DNA from: Sphingobacteriales bacterium
GTDB taxonomy: Bacteria; Bacteroidota; Bacteroidia; Chitinophagales; Chitinophagaceae
Assembly (NCBI GenBank): GCA_024642285.1
Contig: JAHEBJ010000010.1
Span: 1-58,878, forward strand
Direction: 5' to 3'
Length of the DNA stretch: 58,878 nucleotides
Shown: piece after piece, positions 7,648-17,147 of the stretch
Layout of the letters: the number at the start of each line of letters is the position of its first letter
Position numbering within the stretch: the first letter of the stretch is position 1
Translations under genes and position numbers: made by a program
The notes under the pieces: generated by a model
The model's database searches: none
The model's input: only the letters and a program-made list of their open reading frames with translations
What the model was told of the DNA's origin: nothing

Positions 7648-8613
7648 TTAACTGAATAAACCGCCTTTCTTTAATTCACGGCTGCTTTGACCAATTAAAA
7701 AACCGTTCTGATAAATTTGAACTGTATAACTGCCCTGAACAAAATCAGCACCTGGAGAAAAAGCAAACTCTACGTTTTTCTTTTTGGCTGTTTCCAGGTC
7801 AACCGGAACCTTGGCTGTGTAAGAAAGGTCGCCGTTTGTTCTTGTACTGAATGTTTCCGGGCCGGTGCTGATGGCTTTTCCATCGGGGCCAATAACCAAA
7901 ACATACAGATCGGTTGACCCTGTTTCAATAATTCGGTTATCTACAACAAAGCTTACCAAAAGTTTATCAACACGTTTTGCCGTTGTTGAAACTTTTTCTT
8001 TACCTGATTTTTTTACATTTATCGGTGTAATTGAAATGTTGGACGCATGTAGTGTTGACGCAATATCAACTTTCTTTTCCAACTCCTGCTTAACTGCAGT
8101 AGTTGCGGTTAAGTTTTGAGTTAAAGATTCTTTTTCCTGCTTTAAAACGAGGTTGTCATTGCTCAGCAATTGATTTTCCTGCGTTAACCGGGCAACATCT
8201 TCTTCCATAGATGAAATTTTCTGATTAAGCGAAGCGATAAGTGTTTTTGCCCTCGATAATTCAGAAGCAGTGGCGTTCTTTTTGTTCAGAATACTGCGTA
8301 TCTCCGATTTTACCTTTGCAATTTCATTGTTCTTTTCGGCTAACTCAGTTTGTAATCCGGTGTTGATCGTCGACATAGAGTCAAGCCTGGCAAGCGAGGC
8401 GTCAAAACTTGTTTGCACGTCACTTTTTTCAGCAGAAACCTTTGCAATCTGGGTTTCCTGCTGTTGAATTGTTTGCGAACTGTCGTTCATCGCATAGATC
8501 AGATAACCTGATACAGCGATCAATCCTGCCGCCAAAACCCCGATAATGATGTTTTTGTAATTTTTACCAGCTTTTACATTTGCTGCCGGTGTTGGAAAAT
8601 TTGTTTCAGACAT
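7648..8613 (-). CDS. Membrane-anchored coiled-coil protein of unknown function
   Basis: A 321-residue protein I do not recognise. A short hydrophilic N-terminus is followed by one membrane helix at about residues 23-42, then a long heptad-rich coiled coil from about 50 to 190, and a C-terminal beta-rich domain (about 205-321) that includes an IETGSTDLYVLVIGPDG stretch. The topology suggests a cytoplasmic tip with the coiled coil and beta domain in the periplasm. It has its own terminator and is divergent from the pigment genes. It may be a structural or scaffold protein; no catalytic motif is visible. Confidence 0.75.
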   Translation of the reverse strand: MSETNFPTPAANVKAGKNYKNIIIGVLAAGLIAVSGYLIYAMNDSSQTIQQQETQIAKVSAEKSDVQTSFDASLARLDSMSTINTGLQTELAEKNNEIAKVKSEIRSILNKKNATASELSRAKTLIASLNQKISSMEEDVARLTQENQLLSNDNLVLKQEKESLTQNLTATTAVKQELEKKVDIASTLHASNISITPINVKKSGKEKVSTTAKRVDKLLVSFVVDNRIIETGSTDLYVLVIGPDGKAISTGPETFSTRTNGDLSYTAKVPVDLETAKKKNVEFAFSPGADFVQGSYTVQIYQNGFLIGQSSRELKKGGLFS

Positions 8614-8728
8614 TGTATATTGATTTTAAAGTTTAAAATAGTTTTTCTGATCTGGGGTACCTAAAATCCAAAACCATGCCATAACTATTTTTTGTTCAAA
8701 ACTTTGTTGATCGAATGCAGTTGTTAAA

Positions 8729-8760
8729 AGGCTCAAAACTATGTGTTAAGCGTTGAGCCT
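8729..8760. promoter_or_regulatory. Inverted repeat ahead of the pigment operon
   Basis: AGGCTCAA (8729-8736) pairs perfectly with TTGAGCCT (8753-8760) across a 16-base spacer, 70 bases before the likely start of the first pigment gene and in the divergent intergenic space. It could be an operator or a leader hairpin. No sequence proof of function. Confidence 0.35.
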
Positions 8761-8829
8761 AACCTTTTTAAGGGCCGGGCCACAAAACATCTGTTATCCA
8801 AAACTTCTTTAAAACAGTTATCTTCATCA

Positions 8830-10506
8830 ATGCAAATGATTCAGGAATTTGATACCATAATAATCGGATCTGGTGCAGGAGGGCTGTCGGCGGCACTCTG
8901 TCTGGCAAGGGCCGGACAAAGGGTTGCTGTAGTTGAACAGCACTATGTTCCCGGAGGCTGGTGCCATAGTTTTTATTTAGACGGGCACCGGTTTAGCCCT
9001 GGTGTGCATTATATAGGAGCCGTTGATAAAGGCGAATCGGCCAGTAATTTATATGAGGGATTGGGTATTGCCAATGAACTTGTTTTTTTCAGGATGAACC
9101 CAGATGCTTATGAGCATTGCTGGATAGGAGAAGAGCGTATTGATATGCCGGCTACAATCGACCGGTTATATGATGCCCTTTCACAACGCTTTCCAAAAGA
9201 AAAAAAAGGGTTAAAAAAATACCTGTCTCTTATTAAAAAGGTTAGTGCACAAATTCATCTCATTCCTCAAATGAATGGCTTTTGGGATAATATTACAATT
9301 CCCTACCGTACCAGGCATTTGGGTAAGTATGGCCTTTTTAGTTTAAGGCGGGTTATTGGTTGGCATATTAAAGATCCTTTGTTAAAAAAAGTCCTCAATA
9401 TTCAATGCGGCGATCATGGGCTCCCCCCATCCAAGGCAAGTTTTCCATTGCATTGTGCGCTTATGGATCATTATTTTAATGGCGGGTTTTATCCAAGCGG
9501 TGGCGGCGCTGCAATTGTAAAAGCCATGACTAATGCCATTAAAAAATACGGCGGCGAAATACATACAGGCAAAGCGGTAAAAAAGATCATAACTGAAAAA
9601 GGGAAAAAATTACGGGCAGTTGGTATAGAATTACAAAACGGAGAAATAATAATGGGGGAAAGAATCATTTCCAATGCAGACCCTGAAACCACTTACAAAC
9701 TGATTGGCCATGAAAACCTCAGCAATAAATTACTAAAAAAACTATCCAGCACACGTTACTCTGTAACCTCATTAATGTTTTTTATTACTGTGGATATGGA
9801 TATCAGGGATGCCGGGCTCGATTCGGGCAATATCTGGTTCATGCCGGATAAAGATATGGACGAGTTACATGATGACCTGACCAAACTTGATATTTTGGAA
9901 AAAGATGAATTTGCTTCACTATTTATAAGCTGCTCTTCCTTAAAAGACCCGTTAAGCTATAACGGGAAGCAACACACCATTGAGGTAGTAACTTTTATTG
10001 ACTACGATTCTTTTAAAGCATATAATGCTGATAGAAATGCAAATGATGAAAAATACAATAAGATAAAAGAGCGGCTTTGCCAGAAATTATTAAATACCCT
10101 CGAAAGAATTATGCCCCGGGTTCATCAGCATATTGTTCACCTCCAAATGGGTACGCCACTAACAAATGAACATTATATTAACTCTACAAAAGGAAATGTA
10201 TATGGCACTGAAAAAGGATTTTGGCAAACCGGCCCCTTCTCCTTTACCAGTAAAAGTGAAGTGGACGATTTATTCATGTGCGGTTCCAGCATTATGAGCC
10301 ATGGCGTGGTAGGGGCAAGTTATTCGGGTGTAAAAACAGCTGCCTGTATTTTGGGTTGTACCGAAGCTGATTTACTCAAGACTGACGGCACTCAGCATGT
10401 AAGGGTTTATGATGCCGAAGATGATTCGCAATGGCCCGAATGGATAAATCAGAAAATTGCAGATAAAAAACAACGAACAGAAAACCGGCTTACTAAAGCA
10501 GGCTAA
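8830..10506 (+). CDS. CrtI/retinol saturase-like FAD oxidoreductase
   Basis: The open frame starts at 8743, but the FAD-binding strand IIIGSGAGGLSAAL lies just after the ATGs at 8830 and 8836, so 8830 is preferred (558 aa). The N-terminal GSGAGG plus VVEQHYVPGGWCHSF is the phytoene desaturase/retinol saturase signature. The C-terminal GVVGASYSGVKTAACIL is the conserved FAD-closing motif of the same family. Such enzymes desaturate, saturate or isomerise conjugated polyenes. It is the first gene of the rightward pigment run and has a paralogue at 15633, so it probably acts on the polyene chain or a lipid precursor; the exact reaction is unknown. Confidence 0.85.
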   Translation: MQMIQEFDTIIIGSGAGGLSAALCLARAGQRVAVVEQHYVPGGWCHSFYLDGHRFSPGVHYIGAVDKGESASNLYEGLGIANELVFFRMNPDAYEHCWIGEERIDMPATIDRLYDALSQRFPKEKKGLKKYLSLIKKVSAQIHLIPQMNGFWDNITIPYRTRHLGKYGLFSLRRVIGWHIKDPLLKKVLNIQCGDHGLPPSKASFPLHCALMDHYFNGGFYPSGGGAAIVKAMTNAIKKYGGEIHTGKAVKKIITEKGKKLRAVGIELQNGEIIMGERIISNADPETTYKLIGHENLSNKLLKKLSSTRYSVTSLMFFITVDMDIRDAGLDSGNIWFMPDKDMDELHDDLTKLDILEKDEFASLFISCSSLKDPLSYNGKQHTIEVVTFIDYDSFKAYNADRNANDEKYNKIKERLCQKLLNTLERIMPRVHQHIVHLQMGTPLTNEHYINSTKGNVYGTEKGFWQTGPFSFTSKSEVDDLFMCGSSIMSHGVVGASYSGVKTAACILGCTEADLLKTDGTQHVRVYDAEDDSQWPEWINQKIADKKQRTENRLTKAG

Positions 10507-10584
10507 AGGCGTAAAATTTAATTCTGTTTATTGTTTTAATTTTACTGCTATTATTTTTTCAATTAATGACAAACAGCAAGAATA

Positions 10585-11781
10585 ATGAAAGGTTCCGGTT
10601 TCCAGGAGGAGAAAGATGATGAATTGAGAGCCTGTGTTATTATTCCTACATATAACAATGCGGCAACAGTTGGAGCAGTAATTGAAGATGTAGCCCGTTA
10701 CACCGATCATATTATTGTAGTAAACGATGGCTCAACGGATGAAACTGATGACATTGTAAAAAACTTTCTTTCGGTACAATATATCAGTTATCCAAAAAAT
10801 GTTGGCAAGGGGTGGGCATTACAAAAAGCTTTCATGTGGGCTGTTGAAAAAGGGTACGATTATGCAATAACGATTGATTCCGACGGACAACATTTTGCAA
10901 AAGACCTGCCGTTGTTTTTTGAAAAGGTAAAGGAGTATCCCAACGCTATTATCATTGGAGCAAGAAATATGAACCAGGATTCGGTGCCGGGCGGCAGCAG
11001 TTTTGGAAATAAATTTTCTAATTTTTGGTTTAAGGTTGAAACAGGGAAGAGCAGTTCTGATACACAATCCGGCTATCGCCTTTATCCTCTGCAAGCGTTA
11101 AAAAATATGCGTTTCGTTACCCGTAAATATGAATTTGAAATTGAAGTACTGGTACGTGCCGCCTGGAAAGGTATTGACGTAACATCAGTGCCTGTAACAG
11201 TCTATTACGCACCTGGCAATGAAAGGGTTTCGCATTTCAGACCATTCAAGGATTTTTTCCGAATTAGTATTTTAAATACGGTTTTAGTGCTGATCGCTTT
11301 TTTATATATCAAGCCAAGAGATTTTATAAGAACACTATTCAACCGAAAGAAATTTAAGAAGCTGCTGGATGATCATCTTTTTAGTCCGCATCATTCGGCA
11401 CAACTAAAAGCCATTTCTGTGGCTTTCGGAATTTTTATGGGAATCATTCCTATCTGGGGATTTCAATTAGTGACTGCTATTTTTTTATCGGTATTGTTTA
11501 AACTGAACAAGCCTTTGGTGATTGTTGCTGCCAATATCAGTATACCGCCTATGATACCGCTGATTATTTTTTTGAGTTATAAAATGGGTGCTTACTGGAT
11601 GGGAGAAAATGCAACACAGTTTATTTTCAGCAAATCAATCACACTCGATTCCATTAAGAATAACCTGGCTCAATATATTTACGGAAGTATCACGCTGGCC
11701 ATAGTTGCTGCCGTAGCGTTCGGGTTACTTACCTTTATTTTTTTAAAATTGATTGAAAAGGAACGCACGCCTGTTTTATAA
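10585..11781 (+). CDS. GT2 glycosyltransferase fused to DUF2062 membrane domain
   Basis: 398 residues. The N-terminal 230 residues form a GT-A domain: VIIPTYNNAATV, VVNDGSTDET and a metal-binding DSD in TIDSDGQH. A hydrophobic segment (about 231-247) and then a DUF2062 domain follow (about 255-395), containing the family's GIFMGIIPIWGFQ motif and two or three membrane helices. Proteins of this two-domain design recur in flexirubin and aryl polyene clusters. It lies six bases before the long stretch of the MMPL gene, so it is in the operon. It may glycosylate a lipid or carrier; no evidence says the pigment itself is glycosylated. Confidence 0.85.
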   Translation: MKGSGFQEEKDDELRACVIIPTYNNAATVGAVIEDVARYTDHIIVVNDGSTDETDDIVKNFLSVQYISYPKNVGKGWALQKAFMWAVEKGYDYAITIDSDGQHFAKDLPLFFEKVKEYPNAIIIGARNMNQDSVPGGSSFGNKFSNFWFKVETGKSSSDTQSGYRLYPLQALKNMRFVTRKYEFEIEVLVRAAWKGIDVTSVPVTVYYAPGNERVSHFRPFKDFFRISILNTVLVLIAFLYIKPRDFIRTLFNRKKFKKLLDDHLFSPHHSAQLKAISVAFGIFMGIIPIWGFQLVTAIFLSVLFKLNKPLVIVAANISIPPMIPLIIFLSYKMGAYWMGENATQFIFSKSITLDSIKNNLAQYIYGSITLAIVAAVAFGLLTFIFLKLIEKERTPVL

Positions 11782-11793
11782 GTTTACTTGCAC

Positions 11794-14700
11794 ATGAAAA
11801 AAATACTGCTGCATATTTATGGGTATTTCCAAAAGCGCCGGGCAGCTTTGTATATTGTATTTGGACTAATTTTTTTGGCCTCAGCCTGGTTTGCGTGGCA
11901 GGTAAAGTTTGAAGAAGACATTTCCAGAATATTACCAAAGGATAAGAAGATTGAAAAACTGAATGAGATTTTTCAAAATTCAAAATTCATAGATAAGTTA
12001 GCGGTAACTGTATCACTAAAAGATACAACAGCTGCCCCCGAGCCAGATAGTCTGATTGCTTATGTTGATGAACTGGCTGAAAATATTGAACTGAAACTGG
12101 CACCCTACATTAGCAAATTGAATGTAAAAGTTGATGACGGACTGGGATTAGAATTATTTGAAACTATTAGTGATCACTTACCCGTTTATCTCAATGAAAA
12201 AGATTACACCGAAATTGACTCCCTGATTCAGCCTGCAAAAGTTAAGGAAACGCTGGAGCAGAATTTCCGGACACTTACATCACCATCCGGCTTTGCTTTA
12301 AAGACCATGATCAGCAAAGACCCTGTAGGCATAACTTTCCTGGGTTTAAAAAAATTGCAACAATTACAATACGACGAAAATTTTGAGCTACACGATAATT
12401 ATATTCTTACAAAGGACAAAAAGCACCTGATGCTTTTTATCACACCAAAGTATCCGCCAAATAACACAGGAAAAAATGCTTTACTTTTAAAAGGGCTGGA
12501 TAGTTTGGTAAACAATAACAACAGTATAGTTACAGCAACTTATTTTGGTGCAACAGCTGTATCGGTGGGTAACGCTTTACAATTGCGTAAAGATTCTTTG
12601 CTCACACAAGGTATAACAATTCTTTTCATCATTGTTTTTTTAGGATTTTATTTCCGCAGGAAAAGAGCACCGTTCATTATTCTGGTACCGGTGGTTTTTG
12701 GAGCATTATTTTCGCTGGCCCTTATTTATTTTTTAAAGGGAAGTATTTCGGTGATTGCTTTGGGTACAGGTTCGGTAGTGCTGGGAATTGCTGTAAATTA
12801 TTCGCTGCATGTATTTAATCATTACCGGCACACCAGGAATATAGAACAACTGATAAGTGACCTTGCCATTCCTATGACGGTGGGCAGCTTTACCACCATC
12901 GGTGGTTTTTTATGTCTGCAGTTTGTTGAATCGGAAATGTTGAAAGACCTGGGACTGTTTGCAGCATTCAGTTTGATAGGAGCCTCTCTTTGCTCACTGA
13001 TCTTTCTTCCGCATTTTATTGCATCTAAAAAAGAACAGGCTGCTCACAAGGGTGAAGAGTTTTCCTGGATAGATAAGATAGCTTCTTTGAAACCCGAGAT
13101 CAATAAGTATTTGGTGTTGCTTATTTTGGCGCTAACCATCTTCTTTGCCTTTTGGGTAAGAAAGGCGGGCTTTGAATCTGATTTGCAGAACATGAATTTC
13201 ATGAGCAGCAAATTAAAAGCCTCCGAGAAGAAACTGAACCAGATCAATCAGTTTGCTTTACAGTCTGTTTATTTAGTAACCGAAGGAAGAACACTGGATG
13301 ATGCATTGGTGAACAACGAAAAGCTCGTTATTGAGATTGAAAAATTACAGGAAAAAAATGTAGTGAAAAAATACTCGGGTGTTTCCTCTCTCATCATTTC
13401 AGATTCGTTGCAGCGGATAAGAATTGAACATTGGAATAAATACTGGACACCAGAGAAGAAGCAAGCATTGATGGCTACCTTGGTAAAAGAAGGGGTTGCA
13501 CTAAAGTTCAATGCATCGGCATTCACTAATTTTAAAATGATGCTGGACAAGGCCTACGAGCTGGTTGATAAAGATTTGATGGCTGATGTGCGTAAAAATT
13601 TCCTGGATGATTATATCACTGAAAAACCGGGTAAGACAACCGTAGTTACTTTGGTAAAAACTGTTCCAGAAAAAAGACAGGAGGTTTACAACACATTCGA
13701 AAATGAAACGAATGTCACAGTTCTTGATAAGCAATACCTCACTAAACGATTTGTGGAGATCATCAATTCAGATTTCAGCCGAATCGCTATTATGACATCC
13801 ATGCTGGTGTTTTTTGTTTTGCTGCTCGTTTACGGAAGAATAGAGCTGGCGCTGGTTTCCTTCATTCCCATGGCCATAAGCTGGGTGTGGATTCTTGGTA
13901 TCATGGGTTTGTTTGGCATACAGTTTAATATCATCAATATTATCATTTCGGCATTGATATTTGGTTTGGGGGATGATTACAGTCTCTTCATTATGGACGG
14001 GTTATTGCAGGAGTACAAAACCGGAAAAAAGAATTTGTCTTCTTTTAAGTCCTCCATCATTTTATCTGCGGTTACAACAATTGCCGGGTTAGGAGTACTG
14101 ATCTTTGCACAGCATCCCGCCCTGCGGTCCATCGCTTTAATTTCAATCATCGGTATTCTTTGCGTGGTGGTTATGGCGCAGATATTGATTCCATTTTTAT
14201 TTTCGGTGCTGATAAGAAACCGTGTTAAAAGAAATCGCTTCCCATGGACAGCCTGGGGATTCATCAAATCATCTTTTGCGTTTTCTTATTTTATAGGATG
14301 GAGTGTTGCGTTCACCATCATCGCTTATATTTTTTCAATCTTTAATATAAAAGAGAGAGGCAAGTTGCTTTATCATAGAATTATTGCAAGGGTGTGCAGG
14401 CGTTTGGTGTATATCATGATTAATGTAAAAAAGAAGATCATTAATTTGCCCGATGAAAAATTTAAAACGCCCGCCATCATCATCGCCAATCACCAGTCTT
14501 CACTGGACATACTGCCGCTGATCATGCTGCATCCGAAGCTTATCATGTTTACGAACAACCGGATATGGAACTCTCCATTGTTTGGTAAAGTCATCCGCAT
14601 GGCAGATTATTTTCCAACAGAACAAATAGAAAATGACTTGAGCCTGGTTGAAGACAGAATTAAGAATGGTTATTCAGTAATTATTTTTCCTGAAGGAACA

Positions 14701-15633
14701 AGGGCTGAAGATGGTGTAATAAAGCGGTTTCATAAAGGTGCTTTTTATCTGGCTGAAAAATTGAATGTTGATATTTTGCCGATAATGATTCACGGAACCA
14801 ATTATACCTTAACCAAAAAAGATCAGCTTTTAAAAGACGGTCAGCTTACGGTTAAAATATTACCAAGAATAAAACCCGATGATAAAACCTATGGAGATGA
14901 TTATGCCGCCAGAGCAAAGGGTATAGGACGCTATTTCCGGTCTGAATTTGAAATGCTGAGGGCAGAGATTGAGCAACCAAAATATTTCCGTAAGCAGCTT
15001 ATCTATAATTATCTCTACAAAGGCCCGGTGCTGGAATGGTATATGCGGATAAAAACCCGGCTCGAAAAAAATTACAGGCCTTTCAATAGTATTGTTCCTA
15101 AACAGGGAAAGATACTGGACATTGGCTGTGGTTACGGTTTTATGCCGTATATGTTATCTTTTGTTGCTAAAGAAAGGCAGATCACGGGCATTGATTATGA
15201 TGAGGAAAAAATTGATACGGCCAAACACTGTTTCAGCAAAACCAATAACATTAATTTTGTACACAGTGATGTGATGGGTTTTGAGTTTGAAAAATATGAT
15301 TGCATCATCATGGCAGATATGTTGCACTACCTGCAACCAGACGAACAAAAACTTGTTATAGAAAAATGTATCAGTAATCTTAATAGCGGTGGTATGGTTA
15401 TTATCAGAGATGGAGATAAAGACAAGGAAGCGATGCATAAAAAAACAAAGCTCACAGAATTTTTATCAACCAAAGTTGTAAATTTTAATAAGACAAAAGA
15501 AACGGGATTAAGTTTTTTATCGGGCAATATGATAAGGACTTTGGCAGCGGCAGGCCGTTTGAGCTGTGAGGAAATGGCCGATTCAAAACTTACATCTAAC
15601 ACGATATTTATTTTAAAAGCAGGAGCAGATTAA
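11794..15633 (+). CDS. Trifunctional MMPL transporter/lysophospholipid acyltransferase/SAM methyltransferase
   Basis: A 1279-residue fusion; I start at the ATG at 11794 rather than a TTG six bases earlier. Residues 1-840 form an RND/MMPL exporter: one helix near 15-35, a periplasmic domain, five helices, a second periplasmic domain near 465-660, and more helices. A PlsC-type acyltransferase follows, with HQSSLD near residue 900 and FPEGTR near 966. The last 180 residues form a class I methyltransferase with ILDIGCGYG near 1110. This trio is a known flexirubin-cluster architecture. It may couple ester or methyl tailoring of the pigment with its export across the inner membrane. The stop overlaps the next start (TAATG). 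All motifs look intact. Confidence 0.92.
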   Translation: MKKILLHIYGYFQKRRAALYIVFGLIFLASAWFAWQVKFEEDISRILPKDKKIEKLNEIFQNSKFIDKLAVTVSLKDTTAAPEPDSLIAYVDELAENIELKLAPYISKLNVKVDDGLGLELFETISDHLPVYLNEKDYTEIDSLIQPAKVKETLEQNFRTLTSPSGFALKTMISKDPVGITFLGLKKLQQLQYDENFELHDNYILTKDKKHLMLFITPKYPPNNTGKNALLLKGLDSLVNNNNSIVTATYFGATAVSVGNALQLRKDSLLTQGITILFIIVFLGFYFRRKRAPFIILVPVVFGALFSLALIYFLKGSISVIALGTGSVVLGIAVNYSLHVFNHYRHTRNIEQLISDLAIPMTVGSFTTIGGFLCLQFVESEMLKDLGLFAAFSLIGASLCSLIFLPHFIASKKEQAAHKGEEFSWIDKIASLKPEINKYLVLLILALTIFFAFWVRKAGFESDLQNMNFMSSKLKASEKKLNQINQFALQSVYLVTEGRTLDDALVNNEKLVIEIEKLQEKNVVKKYSGVSSLIISDSLQRIRIEHWNKYWTPEKKQALMATLVKEGVALKFNASAFTNFKMMLDKAYELVDKDLMADVRKNFLDDYITEKPGKTTVVTLVKTVPEKRQEVYNTFENETNVTVLDKQYLTKRFVEIINSDFSRIAIMTSMLVFFVLLLVYGRIELALVSFIPMAISWVWILGIMGLFGIQFNIINIIISALIFGLGDDYSLFIMDGLLQEYKTGKKNLSSFKSSIILSAVTTIAGLGVLIFAQHPALRSIALISIIGILCVVVMAQILIPFLFSVLIRNRVKRNRFPWTAWGFIKSSFAFSYFIGWSVAFTIIAYIFSIFNIKERGKLLYHRIIARVCRRLVYIMINVKKKIINLPDEKFKTPAIIIANHQSSLDILPLIMLHPKLIMFTNNRIWNSPLFGKVIRMADYFPTEQIENDLSLVEDRIKNGYSVIIFPEGTRAEDGVIKRFHKGAFYLAEKLNVDILPIMIHGTNYTLTKKDQLLKDGQLTVKILPRIKPDDKTYGDDYAARAKGIGRYFRSEFEMLRAEIEQPKYFRKQLIYNYLYKGPVLEWYMRIKTRLEKNYRPFNSIVPKQGKILDIGCGYGFMPYMLSFVAKERQITGIDYDEEKIDTAKHCFSKTNNINFVHSDVMGFEFEKYDCIIMADMLHYLQPDEQKLVIEKCISNLNSGGMVIIRDGDKDKEAMHKKTKLTEFLSTKVVNFNKTKETGLSFLSGNMIRTLAAAGRLSCEEMADSKLTSNTIFILKAGAD

Positions 15634-17147
15634 TGGCAAAAGATTTTGACATAGTGGTTATCGGCAGCGGCATGGGCGGACTCGTATGTGCTGACATACT
15701 GAGCCGGGAAGGTTATAAAGTTTGTGTGTTGGAAAAAAACAAACAGGTTGGCGGCAGCCTGCAAACCTATGTACGTGATAAAGTTATTTTTGATTCGGGT
15801 GTGCATTACCTGGGCGGATTGGGCGAAGGACAAAACCTTTATCAGGTTTTTAAATACCTGGGACTAATGGACAAACTGAAGTTGCAGAAAATGGATGAAG
15901 ATGTTTTTGATAAGATCATTATTGAGAATGATGATACAGAATATGTGTACGCACAGGGTTACGAAAATTTCATTCGGCAATTGTTGAAAGATTTTCCTAA
16001 TGAAGAAAAAGCGCTTCGGCTGTATTGCGATAAGATAAAAGAAGTATGCAGCAAATTTCCTTTGTACAATTTGAGGAGCGGCGGCGATATCAATGAAAAA
16101 ACGCCCGTGCTTGAAATTGATGCACAGTCCTATATTGAATCAATAACTACAGATAAAAAACTGCAGGCAGTACTTGCTGGTAACAATACGCTGTATGCCG
16201 GCAAAGGTGGCATGACGCCGCTTTACGTGCATGCAATGATCCTCAACAGCTATATCGAAAGTTCCTGGAAATGTATAGACGGCGGTTCGGCCATTGGTAA
16301 ATATATGGTGCAGAATATCCGTAAGCATGGCGGCGATATACGCCGAAACACCGAAGTGAAAAGAATCGTAGTGGAAGAAGGTAAGGTAAGTTCAGTTGAA
16401 TTGAAGGACGGTTCATTCGTAGCCGCAAAATATTTTATCAGTAATATGCACCCGGTACGCACACTGGCAATGACGGAAACGACCATCATTAAACCGGCTT
16501 ACCGCAGCCGTGTTAAAGAACTGGAGAACACTGTATCTTCTTTTATAGTAAACATTGTTTTTAATAAGAATGCATTCCCTTACTTAAAACACAACTACTA
16601 TTATCATAAAGAAGGACAGGTATGGAATATGACGGAATACACTGAAAAGAACTGGCCGCTGGGTTATGCTCTATTCTTTTCTGCTTCATCAAAGTCGGAC
16701 GTTTATGCCGAGTCAATGACGATACTGGCTTACATGAAATTTGATGAAGTGAAACAATGGGCAGACACATTTAATACCGTTTCAGATGAAGAAGACAGGG
16801 GCGGAAATTATGAAGCATTCAAAAAACGAAAAGCAGAATTGCTGATAGATCTGGTGGAAGAGAAATTTCCGGGGCTGAAAAAAGCCATTAAATCTTATTA
16901 CACGGCAACGCCTTTATCTTACCGTGATTATATCGGCAACGATGACGGGTCTATGTATGGCATTGCCAAAGATTACCGCAATCCGTTGAAAACTTTTATC
17001 TCTCCCCGAACAAAAATTCCTAATCTTTATTTAACAGGGCAAAACTTAAATTTACATGGCGTGCTTGGCGCCGCCATGAGCGGAGTAGTTACTTGCGTGG
17101 CATTTATGGGAAACGAAAGCGTAGTTGAAAAAATACGAAATGCTTAA
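15633..17147 (+). CDS. CrtI-like FAD oxidoreductase (second copy)
   Basis: 504 residues. The N-terminus carries VVIGSGMGGLVCADIL and VLEKNKQVGGSLQTY, the FAD-binding start of phytoene desaturase/retinol saturase proteins; the C-terminus has NLHGVLGAAMSGVVTC, the matching closing motif. It starts inside the TAATG overlap with the trifunctional gene and overlaps the next gene by eight bases, so it is firmly in the operon. It is paralogous in type to the gene at 8830, but the two diverge clearly. It probably changes oxidation level or geometry of a polyene or resorcinol intermediate; substrate unknown. Confidence 0.86.
   Translation: MAKDFDIVVIGSGMGGLVCADILSREGYKVCVLEKNKQVGGSLQTYVRDKVIFDSGVHYLGGLGEGQNLYQVFKYLGLMDKLKLQKMDEDVFDKIIIENDDTEYVYAQGYENFIRQLLKDFPNEEKALRLYCDKIKEVCSKFPLYNLRSGGDINEKTPVLEIDAQSYIESITTDKKLQAVLAGNNTLYAGKGGMTPLYVHAMILNSYIESSWKCIDGGSAIGKYMVQNIRKHGGDIRRNTEVKRIVVEEGKVSSVELKDGSFVAAKYFISNMHPVRTLAMTETTIIKPAYRSRVKELENTVSSFIVNIVFNKNAFPYLKHNYYYHKEGQVWNMTEYTEKNWPLGYALFFSASSKSDVYAESMTILAYMKFDEVKQWADTFNTVSDEEDRGGNYEAFKKRKAELLIDLVEEKFPGLKKAIKSYYTATPLSYRDYIGNDDGSMYGIAKDYRNPLKTFISPRTKIPNLYLTGQNLNLHGVLGAAMSGVVTCVAFMGNESVVEKIRNA

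Noticed and set aside
8743..8829. Start of the first CrtI-like gene at 8743
   Set aside because: The extra 29 residues have no relation to the family and lie in the inverted repeat; FAD-binding sequence begins right after 8830.
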